DNA of 64,000 nucleotides, from the NCBI RefSeq assembly GCF_018614055.1, contig NZ_JAGGPB010000014.1, positions 62,001 to 126,000 of the forward strand, in the 5' to 3' direction. The position numbers and the translations under genes were made by a program. Numbering within the stretch: the stretch's first letter is position 1; each line of letters begins with the position of its first letter. Positions 27,209-37,571 of this stretch are shown here, piece after piece. The notes below the pieces were generated by a model. That model was not told the origin of the DNA. It ran no database searches and saw only the letters and a program-made list of their open reading frames with translations. Source of the stretch: Streptomyces sp. ISL-98 (GTDB taxonomy: Bacteria > Actinomycetota > Actinomycetes > Streptomycetales > Streptomycetaceae).

Positions 27209-28234
27209 TCAGCGCTGAATGAAGACGTAGTCGGCCTGGTACGGAACGGCCTCGATGGAGCCGGTCTTGCAGCTGCCTGCCGGTGCCACGCCACCCACGG
27301 TGTTCAGCCGCAGGATCTCGGTGGTATGCGCGAACAGACCGTGCTTCTTGCCCGACTGCTTTGCCTGGAGGTCCAGTTCCGGAATGTTGCCGTCACCGTT
27401 CGGGGACTTGCTGATCAGTGAGCCCGTGACTGCGCTGTGGTCCCGGGCGACCCACTGCGGTGTGCCGGAGTTGGGCTTCACGAAGGAGTGGGAGATGTGT
27501 CCGGCCAGCACGGCCCGTACATCGCGCTGCTGGAACGAGCGCTTCCCGTCGGTCCCCTTCTTGCACTCGTAGATCTGCTTGCCCTTGACCACCGGGGCCT
27601 GGAAGTTGTTCAGGGCGTGGTCGAAGTTGAAGGCATTGGTCACCTTGTGGAACTGGCCGCGCACCGCGCCGCCCGGGAATTCGGCCGTGTGCAGGTTGGC
27701 GTAGAAGCCCGTCGGGTCGGCCTTGAAGGCGTTCAGCACGGCCGTGTCCTTGACCTGGACCGAACCGGTCGCGGTCCGCCCCTTGCCCGTCCCCTTGCCC
27801 TTGCCGAGCTGCCCGGTGAAGTCGACCTTGATGCCGCCGTTGACACCCTTGCCGCCCTGGTGGATGTGGAGGGCGGTCGGCTTGTCGGTGCCGCGCCACT
27901 TCACGGCGAAGGACACCGTGCTGCCCTTGAGCTTGACGAACTCCAGCGCGACGCCGTCCTTGTCGCCGACGGCGGGGCCGCCCTGCACCGGTACCTCATT
28001 GGCACCGTTCAGGCTGGCCGCGAAGAACGAGGCGCCGCTGTTGCTGCCGGAGCCACCGCTCTGCACCGCCACGTCTGCGGAGGACCCGGCGCTGTGCCCG
28101 CCGTGTCCGGAAGTGCCCTTGCTGCTGCCGTCGTCGGCGAAGGCCGGCAGGACTCCGAGCGTGATGCCCGCGGCCGCCGCGACCGCGGTGGTGCCGATGA
28201 TGATGCTCTTACGACGCTGCGCAATACCGCCCAT
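27209..28234 (-). CDS. Secreted CHRD-domain protein with C-terminal DUF3455-like region
   Basis: A 341-residue exported protein. The signal peptide spans residues 1-33 (SIIIGTTAVAAAAGITLGVLPAFA). After a Gly/Ser-rich linker, a CHRD domain (about 66-205) shows NGANEVP, a strand with ALHIHQGGKG, and ANLHTAEFPGGAVRGQF, as in bacterial CHRD proteins. The second half (about 215-341) resembles DUF3455 and includes the only two mature cysteines (YECKK and GSCKTG). Function is unknown. The ATG follows GGGGAG. A CRP-like palindrome lies about 90 bases upstream. It is followed by a 240-base gap before the LolA-like gene. Confidence 0.82.
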   Translation of the reverse strand: MGGIAQRRKSIIIGTTAVAAAAGITLGVLPAFADDGSSKGTSGHGGHSAGSSADVAVQSGGSGSNSGASFFAASLNGANEVPVQGGPAVGDKDGVALEFVKLKGSTVSFAVKWRGTDKPTALHIHQGGKGVNGGIKVDFTGQLGKGKGTGKGRTATGSVQVKDTAVLNAFKADPTGFYANLHTAEFPGGAVRGQFHKVTNAFNFDHALNNFQAPVVKGKQIYECKKGTDGKRSFQQRDVRAVLAGHISHSFVKPNSGTPQWVARDHSAVTGSLISKSPNGDGNIPELDLQAKQSGKKHGLFAHTTEILRLNTVGGVAPAGSCKTGSIEAVPYQADYVFIQR

Positions 28235-28324
28235 GATCGGAAATCTCCCCGTTCCGGAGCCAACACCCCCTGCGTCGGCTTCTGGGCATGAATACGGAGC
28301 GGATCCGACTCTCGACTCAAAGCA

Positions 28325-28348
28325 ATGATGTGACGTGGGTCACATCAT
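28325..28348. promoter_or_regulatory. Perfect 10-base palindrome with CRP-type core upstream of the CHRD gene
   Basis: ATGATGTGAC (28325-28334) and GTCACATCAT (28339-28348) are perfect inverted arms around four bases. The core is TGTGA-N6-TCACA (28329-28344), the site type of the CRP/FNR family; the Streptomyces Crp consensus is GTG-N6-CAC. It overlaps the stop codon of the polyprenyl synthase gene and lies about 95-115 bases upstream of the CHRD ATG. Confidence 0.6.
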
Positions 28349-29355
28349 CCCGCGCGGTGCACCACGGCGTCGCACAGCTCCTCCAGAGCCGCCTTCGCAT
28401 AGCACTCCGGCAGCGGCGCCAGCGAGGCCCGCGCCTCCTCGGCGTACCGGATGGTCTCGCGCCTCGCCTGCTCAAGGGCCGGGTGTACGCGCAGCCGCTT
28501 CAGCACCTCGGCGTGCCGGGCGTCGTCCGCGAGGTCCCCGTCGAGCAGCTCGCACAGCTCCAGGTCGTCCGCCCGCCCGTGCTCCGCCGCCTGCGCCCGC
28601 AGGATCAGCACCGGCAGCGTGGGAATGCCCTCGCGCAGGTCCGTGCCGGGCGTCTTCCCGGACTCGTGGCTGTCGCTCGCGATGTCGAGTACGTCGTCGG
28701 CCAGCTGGAAGGCGGTGCCGAGCCGCTCGCCGTACTGCGTGAGGATGTCGACGACGCGCTCGTCGGCGCCCGACATCAGCGCGCCGAAGCGCCCCGACAC
28801 GGCGATCAACGAGCCGGTCTTGCCGGCGATGACGTCCAGGTAGTGAGCGACGGGGTCCTCGTCGTCGCGCGGGCCCGCCGTCTCCAGGATCTGGCCCGTG
28901 ACGAGACGTTCGAACGCCTCCGCCTGGATGCGTACGGCCTCGGGCCCGAGGTCGGCCAGGATGTGCGACGCGCGTGCGAAGAGGAAGTCACCGGTGAGGA
29001 CCGCGACCGAGTTGCCCCAGCGGGCATTGGCGCTGGCGACTCCGCGGCGTACATCCGCCTCGTCCATCACGTCGTCGTGGTACAGCGTCGCCAGATGCGT
29101 CAGCTCGACGACCACGGCGGACGGCACGATGCCCGGTGCGTACGGGTCGCCGAACTGGGAGGCGAGCATGACGAGGAGTGGACGGAATCGCTTGCCACCG
29201 GCCCGCACCAGATGCTGCGCGGCCTCCGTGATGAAGGGAACCTCGCTCTTGGTGGCGTCGAGCAGTCCCTCCTCGACAGCTGCCAGTCCGGTCTGGACAT
29301 CGGTCTCAAGAGCCTGGTCCCGCACGCTCAGTCCGAACGGCCCGACGACGGTCAC
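28345..29355 (-). CDS. Trans-polyprenyl diphosphate synthase (menaquinone side chain)
   Basis: A 336-residue prenyltransferase that condenses isopentenyl diphosphate units onto an allylic primer. GGKRFRP (53-59) binds substrate. The two aspartate-rich motifs are DDVMD (94-98) and DDVLD (220-224). The residues before the first motif (HLATLYH) are the chain-length region. It probably makes the long side chain of menaquinone, the complex I acceptor, since the window also carries menG and a MenJ-like reductase. The GTG at 29355 is chosen because GGAG overlaps the alternative GTG at 29364 and gives eight bases of spacing to this one. Confidence 0.92.
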   Translation of the reverse strand: MTVVGPFGLSVRDQALETDVQTGLAAVEEGLLDATKSEVPFITEAAQHLVRAGGKRFRPLLVMLASQFGDPYAPGIVPSAVVVELTHLATLYHDDVMDEADVRRGVASANARWGNSVAVLTGDFLFARASHILADLGPEAVRIQAEAFERLVTGQILETAGPRDDEDPVAHYLDVIAGKTGSLIAVSGRFGALMSGADERVVDILTQYGERLGTAFQLADDVLDIASDSHESGKTPGTDLREGIPTLPVLILRAQAAEHGRADDLELCELLDGDLADDARHAEVLKRLRVHPALEQARRETIRYAEEARASLAPLPECYAKAALEELCDAVVHRAG

Positions 29356-29620
29356 GAGGGTCACTCCTGTCTGCTGACGATCACACGGATTGTCGATGTG
29401 TCGCTGTCTTCACTCAAGTCAGCGTATCCGGTCGGCTTTCGATCACCGTGAGCGCCTTCCCGTGGCCTCGGGCACAGCCCGAAGGGCCCCGGTATGGTCT
29501 TTGGTCAGCTACTACGACCGGGAGTATGCACTTTGTCCCGGGCGTGATCAGCCGGGGGTACGAGAAGCTTCGCGCAGCGCCCGGCCCCTCCGCGCCACCC
29601 CCGTCAGCACATCGACACCG

Positions 29621-30820
29621 TCAGCGCACAGACACCGCATGCGCCACCCGGGGCGACGCATACTCCGTACCGCACACGAAGCGCATGACCGGCCCGAACG
29701 ACGCCGCCGAAGGAAGCCCCGTGAAGTACAGCCCCGGCACCGACGACCCGTACCCCGCGTCGAGCCGCGGAGCCCCCTGCGTCACCGCCAACGCCGTGCG
29801 CAGCTCGTGGCCCAGGAAGTCCAGCGCCGCCACGTCCATGCGGTAGCCCGTCGCCGCCATCACATGGTCGGCGGACAGCTCGCGCTGCGCGCCCTGCCCG
29901 CCGCTCAGGGTCAGGACCGGGCGGCCGTCCTCGACGCGGGCGCGGACGATACGGCGGCCGTCCGTCACCTGTACGTGTCCCGCCGTGAAGCGGTCACGCA
30001 GCCACCACGCGCCGAGCGGGCCGAGCACCCGGCGGACCAGATAGTGGCGGGCGGGCGCGGGAAGGTGGCGTACGTGCGTCGCGTGGTAGGTCAGCCCGTA
30101 CAGCGACCAGGCCCGCCCGAAGGGCGTCTCGGGCCGCAGCCGCGACTGCCGGTCGGGGGCGTCGCCGAAGCTCACCGCGCCCCGGCCGCGCGCCACGATC
30201 CGTACCGACGACGCACCCGCCTCCGCCATCAGCACCGCGTTCTCCAGCGCCGACTGCCCCGCGCCGACGACGATCACCTCGCGGCCCGCGAAGCGGGACA
30301 GGTCGCGGTGCTGCGCGGCATGCGAGACGGGGCCCGTCGCGGAGGGCCCGTCGGGCAGCACCGCCGCCAGCTCGCGCGGCATCCTGGCGAGGCCGGACAG
30401 GCCCGTCGCCACCACTACCGCCCGCGCCGTGAACTGCTCGCCCGAATCGAGCTTCAGGTCGAATCCGCCCCGCGTACGGTCGACGGAGACGACTCGCACC
30501 TGCTCCAGGTCCGGCAGCAGCTTCTCCGCGAACCACTGCCCGTACCGCGCGAAGGTCTCGACCGGCACCAGGTCCCAGTCGGACTCGTACCGCCGCTCCC
30601 CCGTGTCCGCACAGAAGTCGATCAGGTCGTGGCCGGGCTGCGGCGCGTCGATGTTGGACGCCGCCGGCGTCGACTTGAGCAGCATTCCGGCGGGCATGCG
30701 CTCGCGCCAGCTCACCATCGGCGAACCGAAGACGCGGACCGGAATGCCGCGCGCCCGCAGATGGGCGGCGGTGGACAGGCCATAAGGCCCGGCCCCGATG
30801 ACTGCTACCGGACGGATCAT
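29621..30820 (-). CDS. FAD/NAD(P)-binding monooxygenase-like flavoprotein
   Basis: A 399-residue flavoprotein. The FAD Rossmann motif GAGPYG (9-14) follows the first strand, and a second GxGxS motif (VIVVGAGQSALENAVLM, about 180-196) marks the NAD(P)H domain. ATG near ATGYRMD (about 335-341) is the typical third motif of class B monooxygenases and of ornithine/lysine N-hydroxylases. GPYGLSTAAHL favours the latter group. It lies 22 bases after an ATP-grasp gene in the same operon. Substrate unknown. The ATG at 30820 has no strong ribosome-binding site. Confidence 0.82.
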   Translation of the reverse strand: MIRPVAVIGAGPYGLSTAAHLRARGIPVRVFGSPMVSWRERMPAGMLLKSTPAASNIDAPQPGHDLIDFCADTGERRYESDWDLVPVETFARYGQWFAEKLLPDLEQVRVVSVDRTRGGFDLKLDSGEQFTARAVVVATGLSGLARMPRELAAVLPDGPSATGPVSHAAQHRDLSRFAGREVIVVGAGQSALENAVLMAEAGASSVRIVARGRGAVSFGDAPDRQSRLRPETPFGRAWSLYGLTYHATHVRHLPAPARHYLVRRVLGPLGAWWLRDRFTAGHVQVTDGRRIVRARVEDGRPVLTLSGGQGAQRELSADHVMAATGYRMDVAALDFLGHELRTALAVTQGAPRLDAGYGSSVPGLYFTGLPSAASFGPVMRFVCGTEYASPRVAHAVSVR

Positions 30821-30842
30821 GCGAAGTCCCCTCCCCAGGGTG

Positions 30843-32105
30843 TCACTCGGCGCGGCTGCCAGGGCGGTTCGCACGGGCACCACGCCACATCTGGTACAGG
30901 TGCCTGGCACCCGGTCGTACGAACCGCGCCAGCATCGTGACGGCCGGCAGCAGGTCGTCCCTCGCGACCCACGCCAGCTCCGTACTGCCGGCCCGCACGG
31001 GCGCGTGCGGCGTCGTATAGCCGCTGCGCCGGTATGCGACGAGCGCCGCCAGGTCGATGTTCTCGACGACATAGCGGTGACCGGCCCGCTGCTCCCCCTC
31101 CGGGACCTTGCGTCCGGTCAGATGCAGATGCTGCGCCCTGACGACGTCGACGCCGGCCTCGTTCTCGAAGAGCCGGAACTGCGCGCCCATCCGCGGATTG
31201 AAGTCGAGCAGTTTGTACTGCCCGTCGCGCCGGTCGAACCGCAGATCGAGGTCGATGATCCCGCTGAACCCGACTCGCTTGATGAACTGGGCGGCGATCC
31301 CGGCCAGTTCCGGGTTGTCGACGACATACGCGTTCGCCGTCATCCCCGCGTGCGGCGGCCACGACCGCACCTTCACCCCGGTGAACATCGTCAGCGCCGT
31401 ACTGTCCGCGTCGAAATAGGCGTGGACGATCCAGTCCTCGGCCTCCTCGCGCGGCAGGTATTCCTGAAGGATTACGCCCGGATGCTCGCCCCAGCCGCGC
31501 GCGAGCGCGAGCAGCTGCGCGGGCCCCTCGATGCGCGTCGTACCGCCGACGGCGGGCCGCCTGCGCCGTACGAACGCCTCCCGGTTCTTGGCGACCACCG
31601 GAAAACGCGCCTCGGCCGCGAAGGCCTCCACCTCGGCGTACGCATCGGGGAAGGCCGCAGCCGGTGACGGCACCCCGTGCTCGACGCACAGCTCGTGCAG
31701 CCCCTGCTTGCTGGCGAGGCGGCGCGGCAGCCCGGCCTCGACGCGCGGAAAGAGAAACGGGCCCGCGAGCTCCTCCTGGTGCTCGGCTATGAGCACGGCC
31801 GCCTCTTCGTCGGTGGGGACGAGCACGGTGGGCCGGCCGATCCGGCGGCCGATCCGCAGCAGTCCCTCCACCAGCCGCCCGGGATCCTCCGTGCCCGTGG
31901 TCGGCCAGACGAAGGCGCGCTCCAGGTAGCGGGAGAGGGCGGCCGGGGTCCACCGGTCCTCGGTGACGGCGTACATGGGAATGCCGAGCCGCCCCAGGCT
32001 GCGGATCGCACCCACCCCGCCGTGGTGGAGCGGGTAGTTCCCGATCTTCACGATCAGCCCGGGCACGTCCCGGTCAGGCGTGAATAGCGCGCTGCGGCTC
32101 GCCAC
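30843..32105 (-). CDS. ATP-grasp carboxylate-amine ligase-like protein
   Basis: A 420-residue ATP-grasp enzyme. After an N-terminal pre-ATP-grasp domain (about 15-110) come the ATP-binding lysines in RFPVVAKNREAF, the hinge VILQEYLP, and the metal-binding carboxylates near the end of the core: DLDLRFD and LLDFNPRMGAQFRLFE. Such enzymes activate a carboxylate with ATP and join it to an amine. The GTG at 32105 is chosen because AGGGGGG lies four to five bases upstream. It starts a two-gene unit with a monooxygenase-like flavoprotein, which hints at a small-molecule pathway. Substrates unknown. Confidence 0.83.
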   Translation of the reverse strand: MASRSALFTPDRDVPGLIVKIGNYPLHHGGVGAIRSLGRLGIPMYAVTEDRWTPAALSRYLERAFVWPTTGTEDPGRLVEGLLRIGRRIGRPTVLVPTDEEAAVLIAEHQEELAGPFLFPRVEAGLPRRLASKQGLHELCVEHGVPSPAAAFPDAYAEVEAFAAEARFPVVAKNREAFVRRRRPAVGGTTRIEGPAQLLALARGWGEHPGVILQEYLPREEAEDWIVHAYFDADSTALTMFTGVKVRSWPPHAGMTANAYVVDNPELAGIAAQFIKRVGFSGIIDLDLRFDRRDGQYKLLDFNPRMGAQFRLFENEAGVDVVRAQHLHLTGRKVPEGEQRAGHRYVVENIDLAALVAYRRSGYTTPHAPVRAGSTELAWVARDDLLPAVTMLARFVRPGARHLYQMWRGARANRPGSRAE

Positions 32106-32232
32106 CTGTCCCCCCTACGACACGGCCCACCCCAGCGCGTGTCCCAAAGGACGCTAAGCCGGAATTCCTGCCTCCAGCAAGGGCTTTTCGGACATTGCGA
32201 ACTCTTTAGGCACTGCCGTCGCAGCCGACACC

Positions 32233-32243
32233 CACGTAACGTG
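32233..32243. promoter_or_regulatory. CACGTAACGTG palindrome upstream of fahA
   Basis: A perfect 11-base palindrome with a central A, 35-45 bases before the fumarylacetoacetase ATG, within the divergent region shared with the ATP-grasp gene. It could be a repressor site. No clear -35/-10 pair was seen around it. Confidence 0.35.
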
Positions 32244-32277
32244 TTCTCTTCACGACCTGGAAAGCGAGGCAGCACCC

Positions 32278-33504
32278 ATGCCCGAGCAGAGCCCGCTCGA
32301 CCTTGCCGAAGGCGACCTCTTCGGCCCGCACAACCTCCCTTACGGCGTTTTCTCCACGGCGGACGAGCCCGAGCGCCGCCGGGTCGGCGTCCGCATCGGC
32401 GGCCATGTGCTGGACGTGGGTGCTGCCGCACTCACGCTGGGCTCTCCGTACGCCGCGCTGCTCGCCCAGCCCACGCTCAACCCCCTGCTGGCCGCCGGGC
32501 GTACAGCGTGGCGGGATGTGCGCCGCGCGCTCACCGCGTGGGTCACGAGCCCCGCGCACCGCGCCGACATAGAGCCTCTGCTGCACCCCATCTCCGACGT
32601 CACGCTGCACCTGCCGTACGGCGTCGCGGACTATGTCGACTTCTACGCGAGCGAGCACCACGCCACCAATGTGGGCAAGATCTTCCGCCCGGACGGGGAC
32701 GCGCTCACTCCCAACTGGAAGCATCTGCCGATCGGTTACCACGGCCGGTCCGGCACCGTGGTCGTGTCCGGTACGGACGTTGTACGGCCCAGTGGGCAGC
32801 GCAAGGCTCCGTCCGATCCGGCGCCGGTCTTCGGTCCTTCCGTGAAGCTCGACATCGAGGCGGAGGTCGGCTTCGTCGTCGGCACGCCGTCCGCCCACGG
32901 CACACCTGTCCCGCTGGGCGCCTTCCGGGACCACGTCTTCGGCCTGTTCCTCCTCAACGACTGGTCGGCGCGGGACATCCAGGCCTGGGAGTACGTCCCC
33001 CTCGGCCCGTTCCTCGGCAAGTCCTTCGCCACGTCGGTTTCGGCGTGGGTGACCCCGCTGGAAGCCCTTGAGGCGGCCCACGTCGCCCCGCCCGCCCGCG
33101 ACTTCCCGCTTCTCCCCTACCTGGACGACTCGGAGGAAGAGGAGCCCGGCGGCTTCGACATCCGTATCGAGGTGAAGATCAACGGCCAGGTGGTCTCCGA
33201 GCCGCCCTTCTCCACGATGTACTGGACGGCGGCCCAGCAGCTCGCCCAGATGACGGCGAACGGCGCGTCGCTCCGGACCGGCGACCTCTTCGGCTCCGGC
33301 ACGGTCAGCGGCCCCGAGGTCAACGAGCGCGGCTCGCTCCTGGAGCTCACCTGGAACGGCCGCGACGCGCTGGAACTCCCCACCGGGAAGCGCACGTTCC
33401 TCGAAGACGGCGACGAGGTGACGATGACGGCATGGGCACCGGGCCCGCACGGCACGAGGGTGGGCCTGGGCGAGGTAACGGGCCGAATCGTCCCGACGGC
33501 CTGA
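32278..33504 (+). CDS. fahA: Fumarylacetoacetase
   Basis: A 408-residue hydrolase for the last step of tyrosine and homogentisate catabolism, splitting fumarylacetoacetate to fumarate and acetoacetate. The N-terminal domain (about 10-105) has the family opening FGPHNLPYGVF. The catalytic FAH domain has DYVDFYASEHHATNVGKIFRP, GYHGRSGTVV, the metal-binding EAEVGFV and LLNDWSARDIQAWEYVPLGPF. It is complete at the usual length of about 400-430. It stands alone; no other homogentisate genes are in the window. The ATG follows GCGAGG. Confidence 0.95.
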   Translation: MPEQSPLDLAEGDLFGPHNLPYGVFSTADEPERRRVGVRIGGHVLDVGAAALTLGSPYAALLAQPTLNPLLAAGRTAWRDVRRALTAWVTSPAHRADIEPLLHPISDVTLHLPYGVADYVDFYASEHHATNVGKIFRPDGDALTPNWKHLPIGYHGRSGTVVVSGTDVVRPSGQRKAPSDPAPVFGPSVKLDIEAEVGFVVGTPSAHGTPVPLGAFRDHVFGLFLLNDWSARDIQAWEYVPLGPFLGKSFATSVSAWVTPLEALEAAHVAPPARDFPLLPYLDDSEEEEPGGFDIRIEVKINGQVVSEPPFSTMYWTAAQQLAQMTANGASLRTGDLFGSGTVSGPEVNERGSLLELTWNGRDALELPTGKRTFLEDGDEVTMTAWAPGPHGTRVGLGEVTGRIVPTA

Positions 33505-33552
33505 CGCCCCCGGCTCCCTGCGGGGCTATTTCCCACCCCGCCCCTTTCCCGA

Positions 33553-33574
33553 ATCTGGGGGCAAGCCCCCAGAT
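33553..33574. terminator. Hairpin after fahA
   Basis: Perfect 10-base arms ATCTGGGGGC and GCCCCCAGAT separated by two bases. It lies 50 bases after the fahA stop in a 245-base gap between convergent genes that contains at least one more large hairpin. Confidence 0.6.
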
Positions 33575-33607
33575 CCCGGGGTCCCCCCGGACGAAGTCTG
33601 GGGGAGT

Positions 33608-33659
33608 GTCCTCAAACGCCGGACGGTCTGGACTTTCCAGCCGTCCGGCGTTTGAGGAC
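33608..33659. terminator. Large bidirectional hairpin between fahA and recQ
   Basis: Perfect 19-base arms (33608-33626 and 33641-33659), with CTGG/CCAG extending the pairing into the loop. The arm carries CTCAAACGCCGGACGG, a sequence family I know as dispersed intergenic hairpins in Streptomyces genomes. It can end both transcripts. Confidence 0.75.
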
Positions 33660-33749
33660 CGGGGTCTGGGGCTGAGCCCCCACGCGGCGGCAGCCGCAAA
33701 ATGTCACAGCGGGAAAGGGGCGGGTAGAGGAAAACGCTCCGCGCAGCGG

Positions 33750-35765
<2,016 letters not shown>

Positions 35766-35860
35766 CGCTCTGTCCCCCGTACGTACCGTGCCCGGCATCC
35801 CACGAGTGCCCGGCGTCCCACGATAGGGGCACCCACCGACACTCCCACCCAAAAGCAGCC

Positions 35861-35892
35861 GCCCGGCACCCCTACGAGAAGGGACACCGGGC
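35861..35892 (-). terminator. Candidate terminator after nuoN
   Basis: Arms GCCCGGCACCCC (35861-35872) and GGGACACCGGGC (35881-35892) pair with a few G-U pairs around an eight-base loop, 24 bases beyond the nuoN stop on the minus strand. Not perfect, but in the expected place for the end of a 16 kb operon. Confidence 0.5.
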
Positions 35893-35915
35893 AGCAAGCA
35901 GCGCACACAGCCAGG

Positions 35916-37571
35916 TCAGCGGACGAAGACTCCCGCCTGGCTCGCCAGATCCAGGAAGTACTGCGGCGCGACACCGAGCACCAGCGTCACCGCGACGCCG
36001 ACCCCGATCGCCGTGATCGTCAGCGGCGACGGCACCGCGACCGTCGGGCCCTCCGCCTTCGGCTCGCTGAAGAACATCAGGACGATCACCCGGATGTAGA
36101 AGAACGCCGCGATCGCCGACGAGATCACACCGACCACGACCAGCGCACCCGCACCGCCCTCCGCCGCCGCCTTGAAGACCGCGAACTTCCCGGCGAAGCC
36201 CGAGGTCAGCGGGATACCGGCGAAGGCCAGCAGGAACACCGCGAAGACCGCGGCCACCAGCGGCGACCGCCGCCCGAGCCCGGCCCACTTCGACAGATGC
36301 GTCGCCTCGCCGCCCGCGTCGCGCACCAGAGTGACCACGGCGAAGGCTCCGATGGTCACGAAGGAGTACGCCAGGAGGTAGAAGAGGACGGACGAGATGC
36401 CGTCCGGCGTGGTCGCGATGACACCGGCCAGGATGAAACCGGCATGCGCGATCGAGGAGTACGCCAGGAGCCGCTTGATGTCGGTCTGGGTGATCGCGAC
36501 GATCGCACCGCCCAGCATGGTGACGATCGCGATGCCCCACATCACGGGCCGCCAGTCCCAGCGCAGGCCCGGCAGTACGACGTACAGCAGCCGCAGCATC
36601 GCACCGAAGGCGGCCACCTTGGTCGCCGCCGCCATGAAGCCGGTGACCGGCGTCGGAGCGCCCTGGTAGACGTCCGGGGTCCACATGTGGAACGGGACCG
36701 CGCCGACCTTGAAGAGCAGGCCCATCAGGATCATCGCGCCGCCGATGAGCAGCAGCGCGTCATTGCCCATGGTGTCGGCGAGCGCAGGGTCGATCTGCTT
36801 GACCGTGCCGTCGACGATGCCGGCGATCTTCGCGTACGACACGGAGCCCGCGTACCCGTACATGAGGGCGATCCCGAAGAGCAGGAACGCCGACGAGAAG
36901 GCGCCGAGCAGGAAGTACTTCACTGCCGCCTCCTGCGACATCAGCCGCTTGCGGCGGGCGACGGCGCACAGCAGGTACAGCGGGAGCGAGAAGACTTCCA
37001 GCGCGATGAACAGCGTCAGCAGGTCGTTCGCCGAGGGGAAGACGAGCATCCCGGCGACCGCGAAGAGCATGAGCGGAAAGACTTCGGTGGTGGTGAACCC
37101 GGCCTTTACGGCGGCCTTTTCACTGTCGCTGCCCGGTACGGACGCGGCCTCCGCGGCGAACGAGTCGACGCGGTTGCCATGGGCGTCCGGGTCGAGCCTG
37201 CGCTCCGCGAAGGTGAACACGGCCACCAGCGAGGCCAGCAGGATCGTGCCCTGGAGGAACAGGGCAGGGCCGTCGACAGCGATGGCGCCCTCCGCCGCGA
37301 TGCCCGCCTTGGTGGTGGCGTACCCGCCGACCGCGAGCCCCACGACCGCGGCAAACGCGGCGGCGAGGGCGACGACCGACAGGAACAGCTGGGCGTAGTA
37401 ACGGGCCTTGCGCGGCACCAGGGCCTCGACAAGTACGCCGACGACGGCCGCGCCGACGACAATCAGCGTCGGCGCCAACTGCGCGTACTCGATGTGCGGG
37501 GCCGTGAAACCGCCCTCGGCGCTGGGCGCCGCGACCGTCGTCCACAGGCTGTGGACAGCTGATGCGCTCAC
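35916..37571 (-). CDS. nuoN: NADH-quinone oxidoreductase subunit N
   Basis: A 551-residue antiporter-like subunit closing the 14-gene nuo operon. It is predicted to have 14 helices. The pump residues appear in LFIALEVFSLPLYLL (Glu) and LFKVGAVPFHMWTPDVYQGAP (Lys). A charged insertion at about residues 115-150 (RRLDPDAHGNRVDS) is longer than in enteric NuoN. The GTG start overlaps the nuoM stop (GTGA). It is a paralogue of nuoN2 at 2060-3571 but diverged, with many conservative changes. Confidence 0.96.
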   Translation of the reverse strand: MSASAVHSLWTTVAAPSAEGGFTAPHIEYAQLAPTLIVVGAAVVGVLVEALVPRKARYYAQLFLSVVALAAAFAAVVGLAVGGYATTKAGIAAEGAIAVDGPALFLQGTILLASLVAVFTFAERRLDPDAHGNRVDSFAAEAASVPGSDSEKAAVKAGFTTTEVFPLMLFAVAGMLVFPSANDLLTLFIALEVFSLPLYLLCAVARRKRLMSQEAAVKYFLLGAFSSAFLLFGIALMYGYAGSVSYAKIAGIVDGTVKQIDPALADTMGNDALLLIGGAMILMGLLFKVGAVPFHMWTPDVYQGAPTPVTGFMAAATKVAAFGAMLRLLYVVLPGLRWDWRPVMWGIAIVTMLGGAIVAITQTDIKRLLAYSSIAHAGFILAGVIATTPDGISSVLFYLLAYSFVTIGAFAVVTLVRDAGGEATHLSKWAGLGRRSPLVAAVFAVFLLAFAGIPLTSGFAGKFAVFKAAAEGGAGALVVVGVISSAIAAFFYIRVIVLMFFSEPKAEGPTVAVPSPLTITAIGVGVAVTLVLGVAPQYFLDLASQAGVFVR

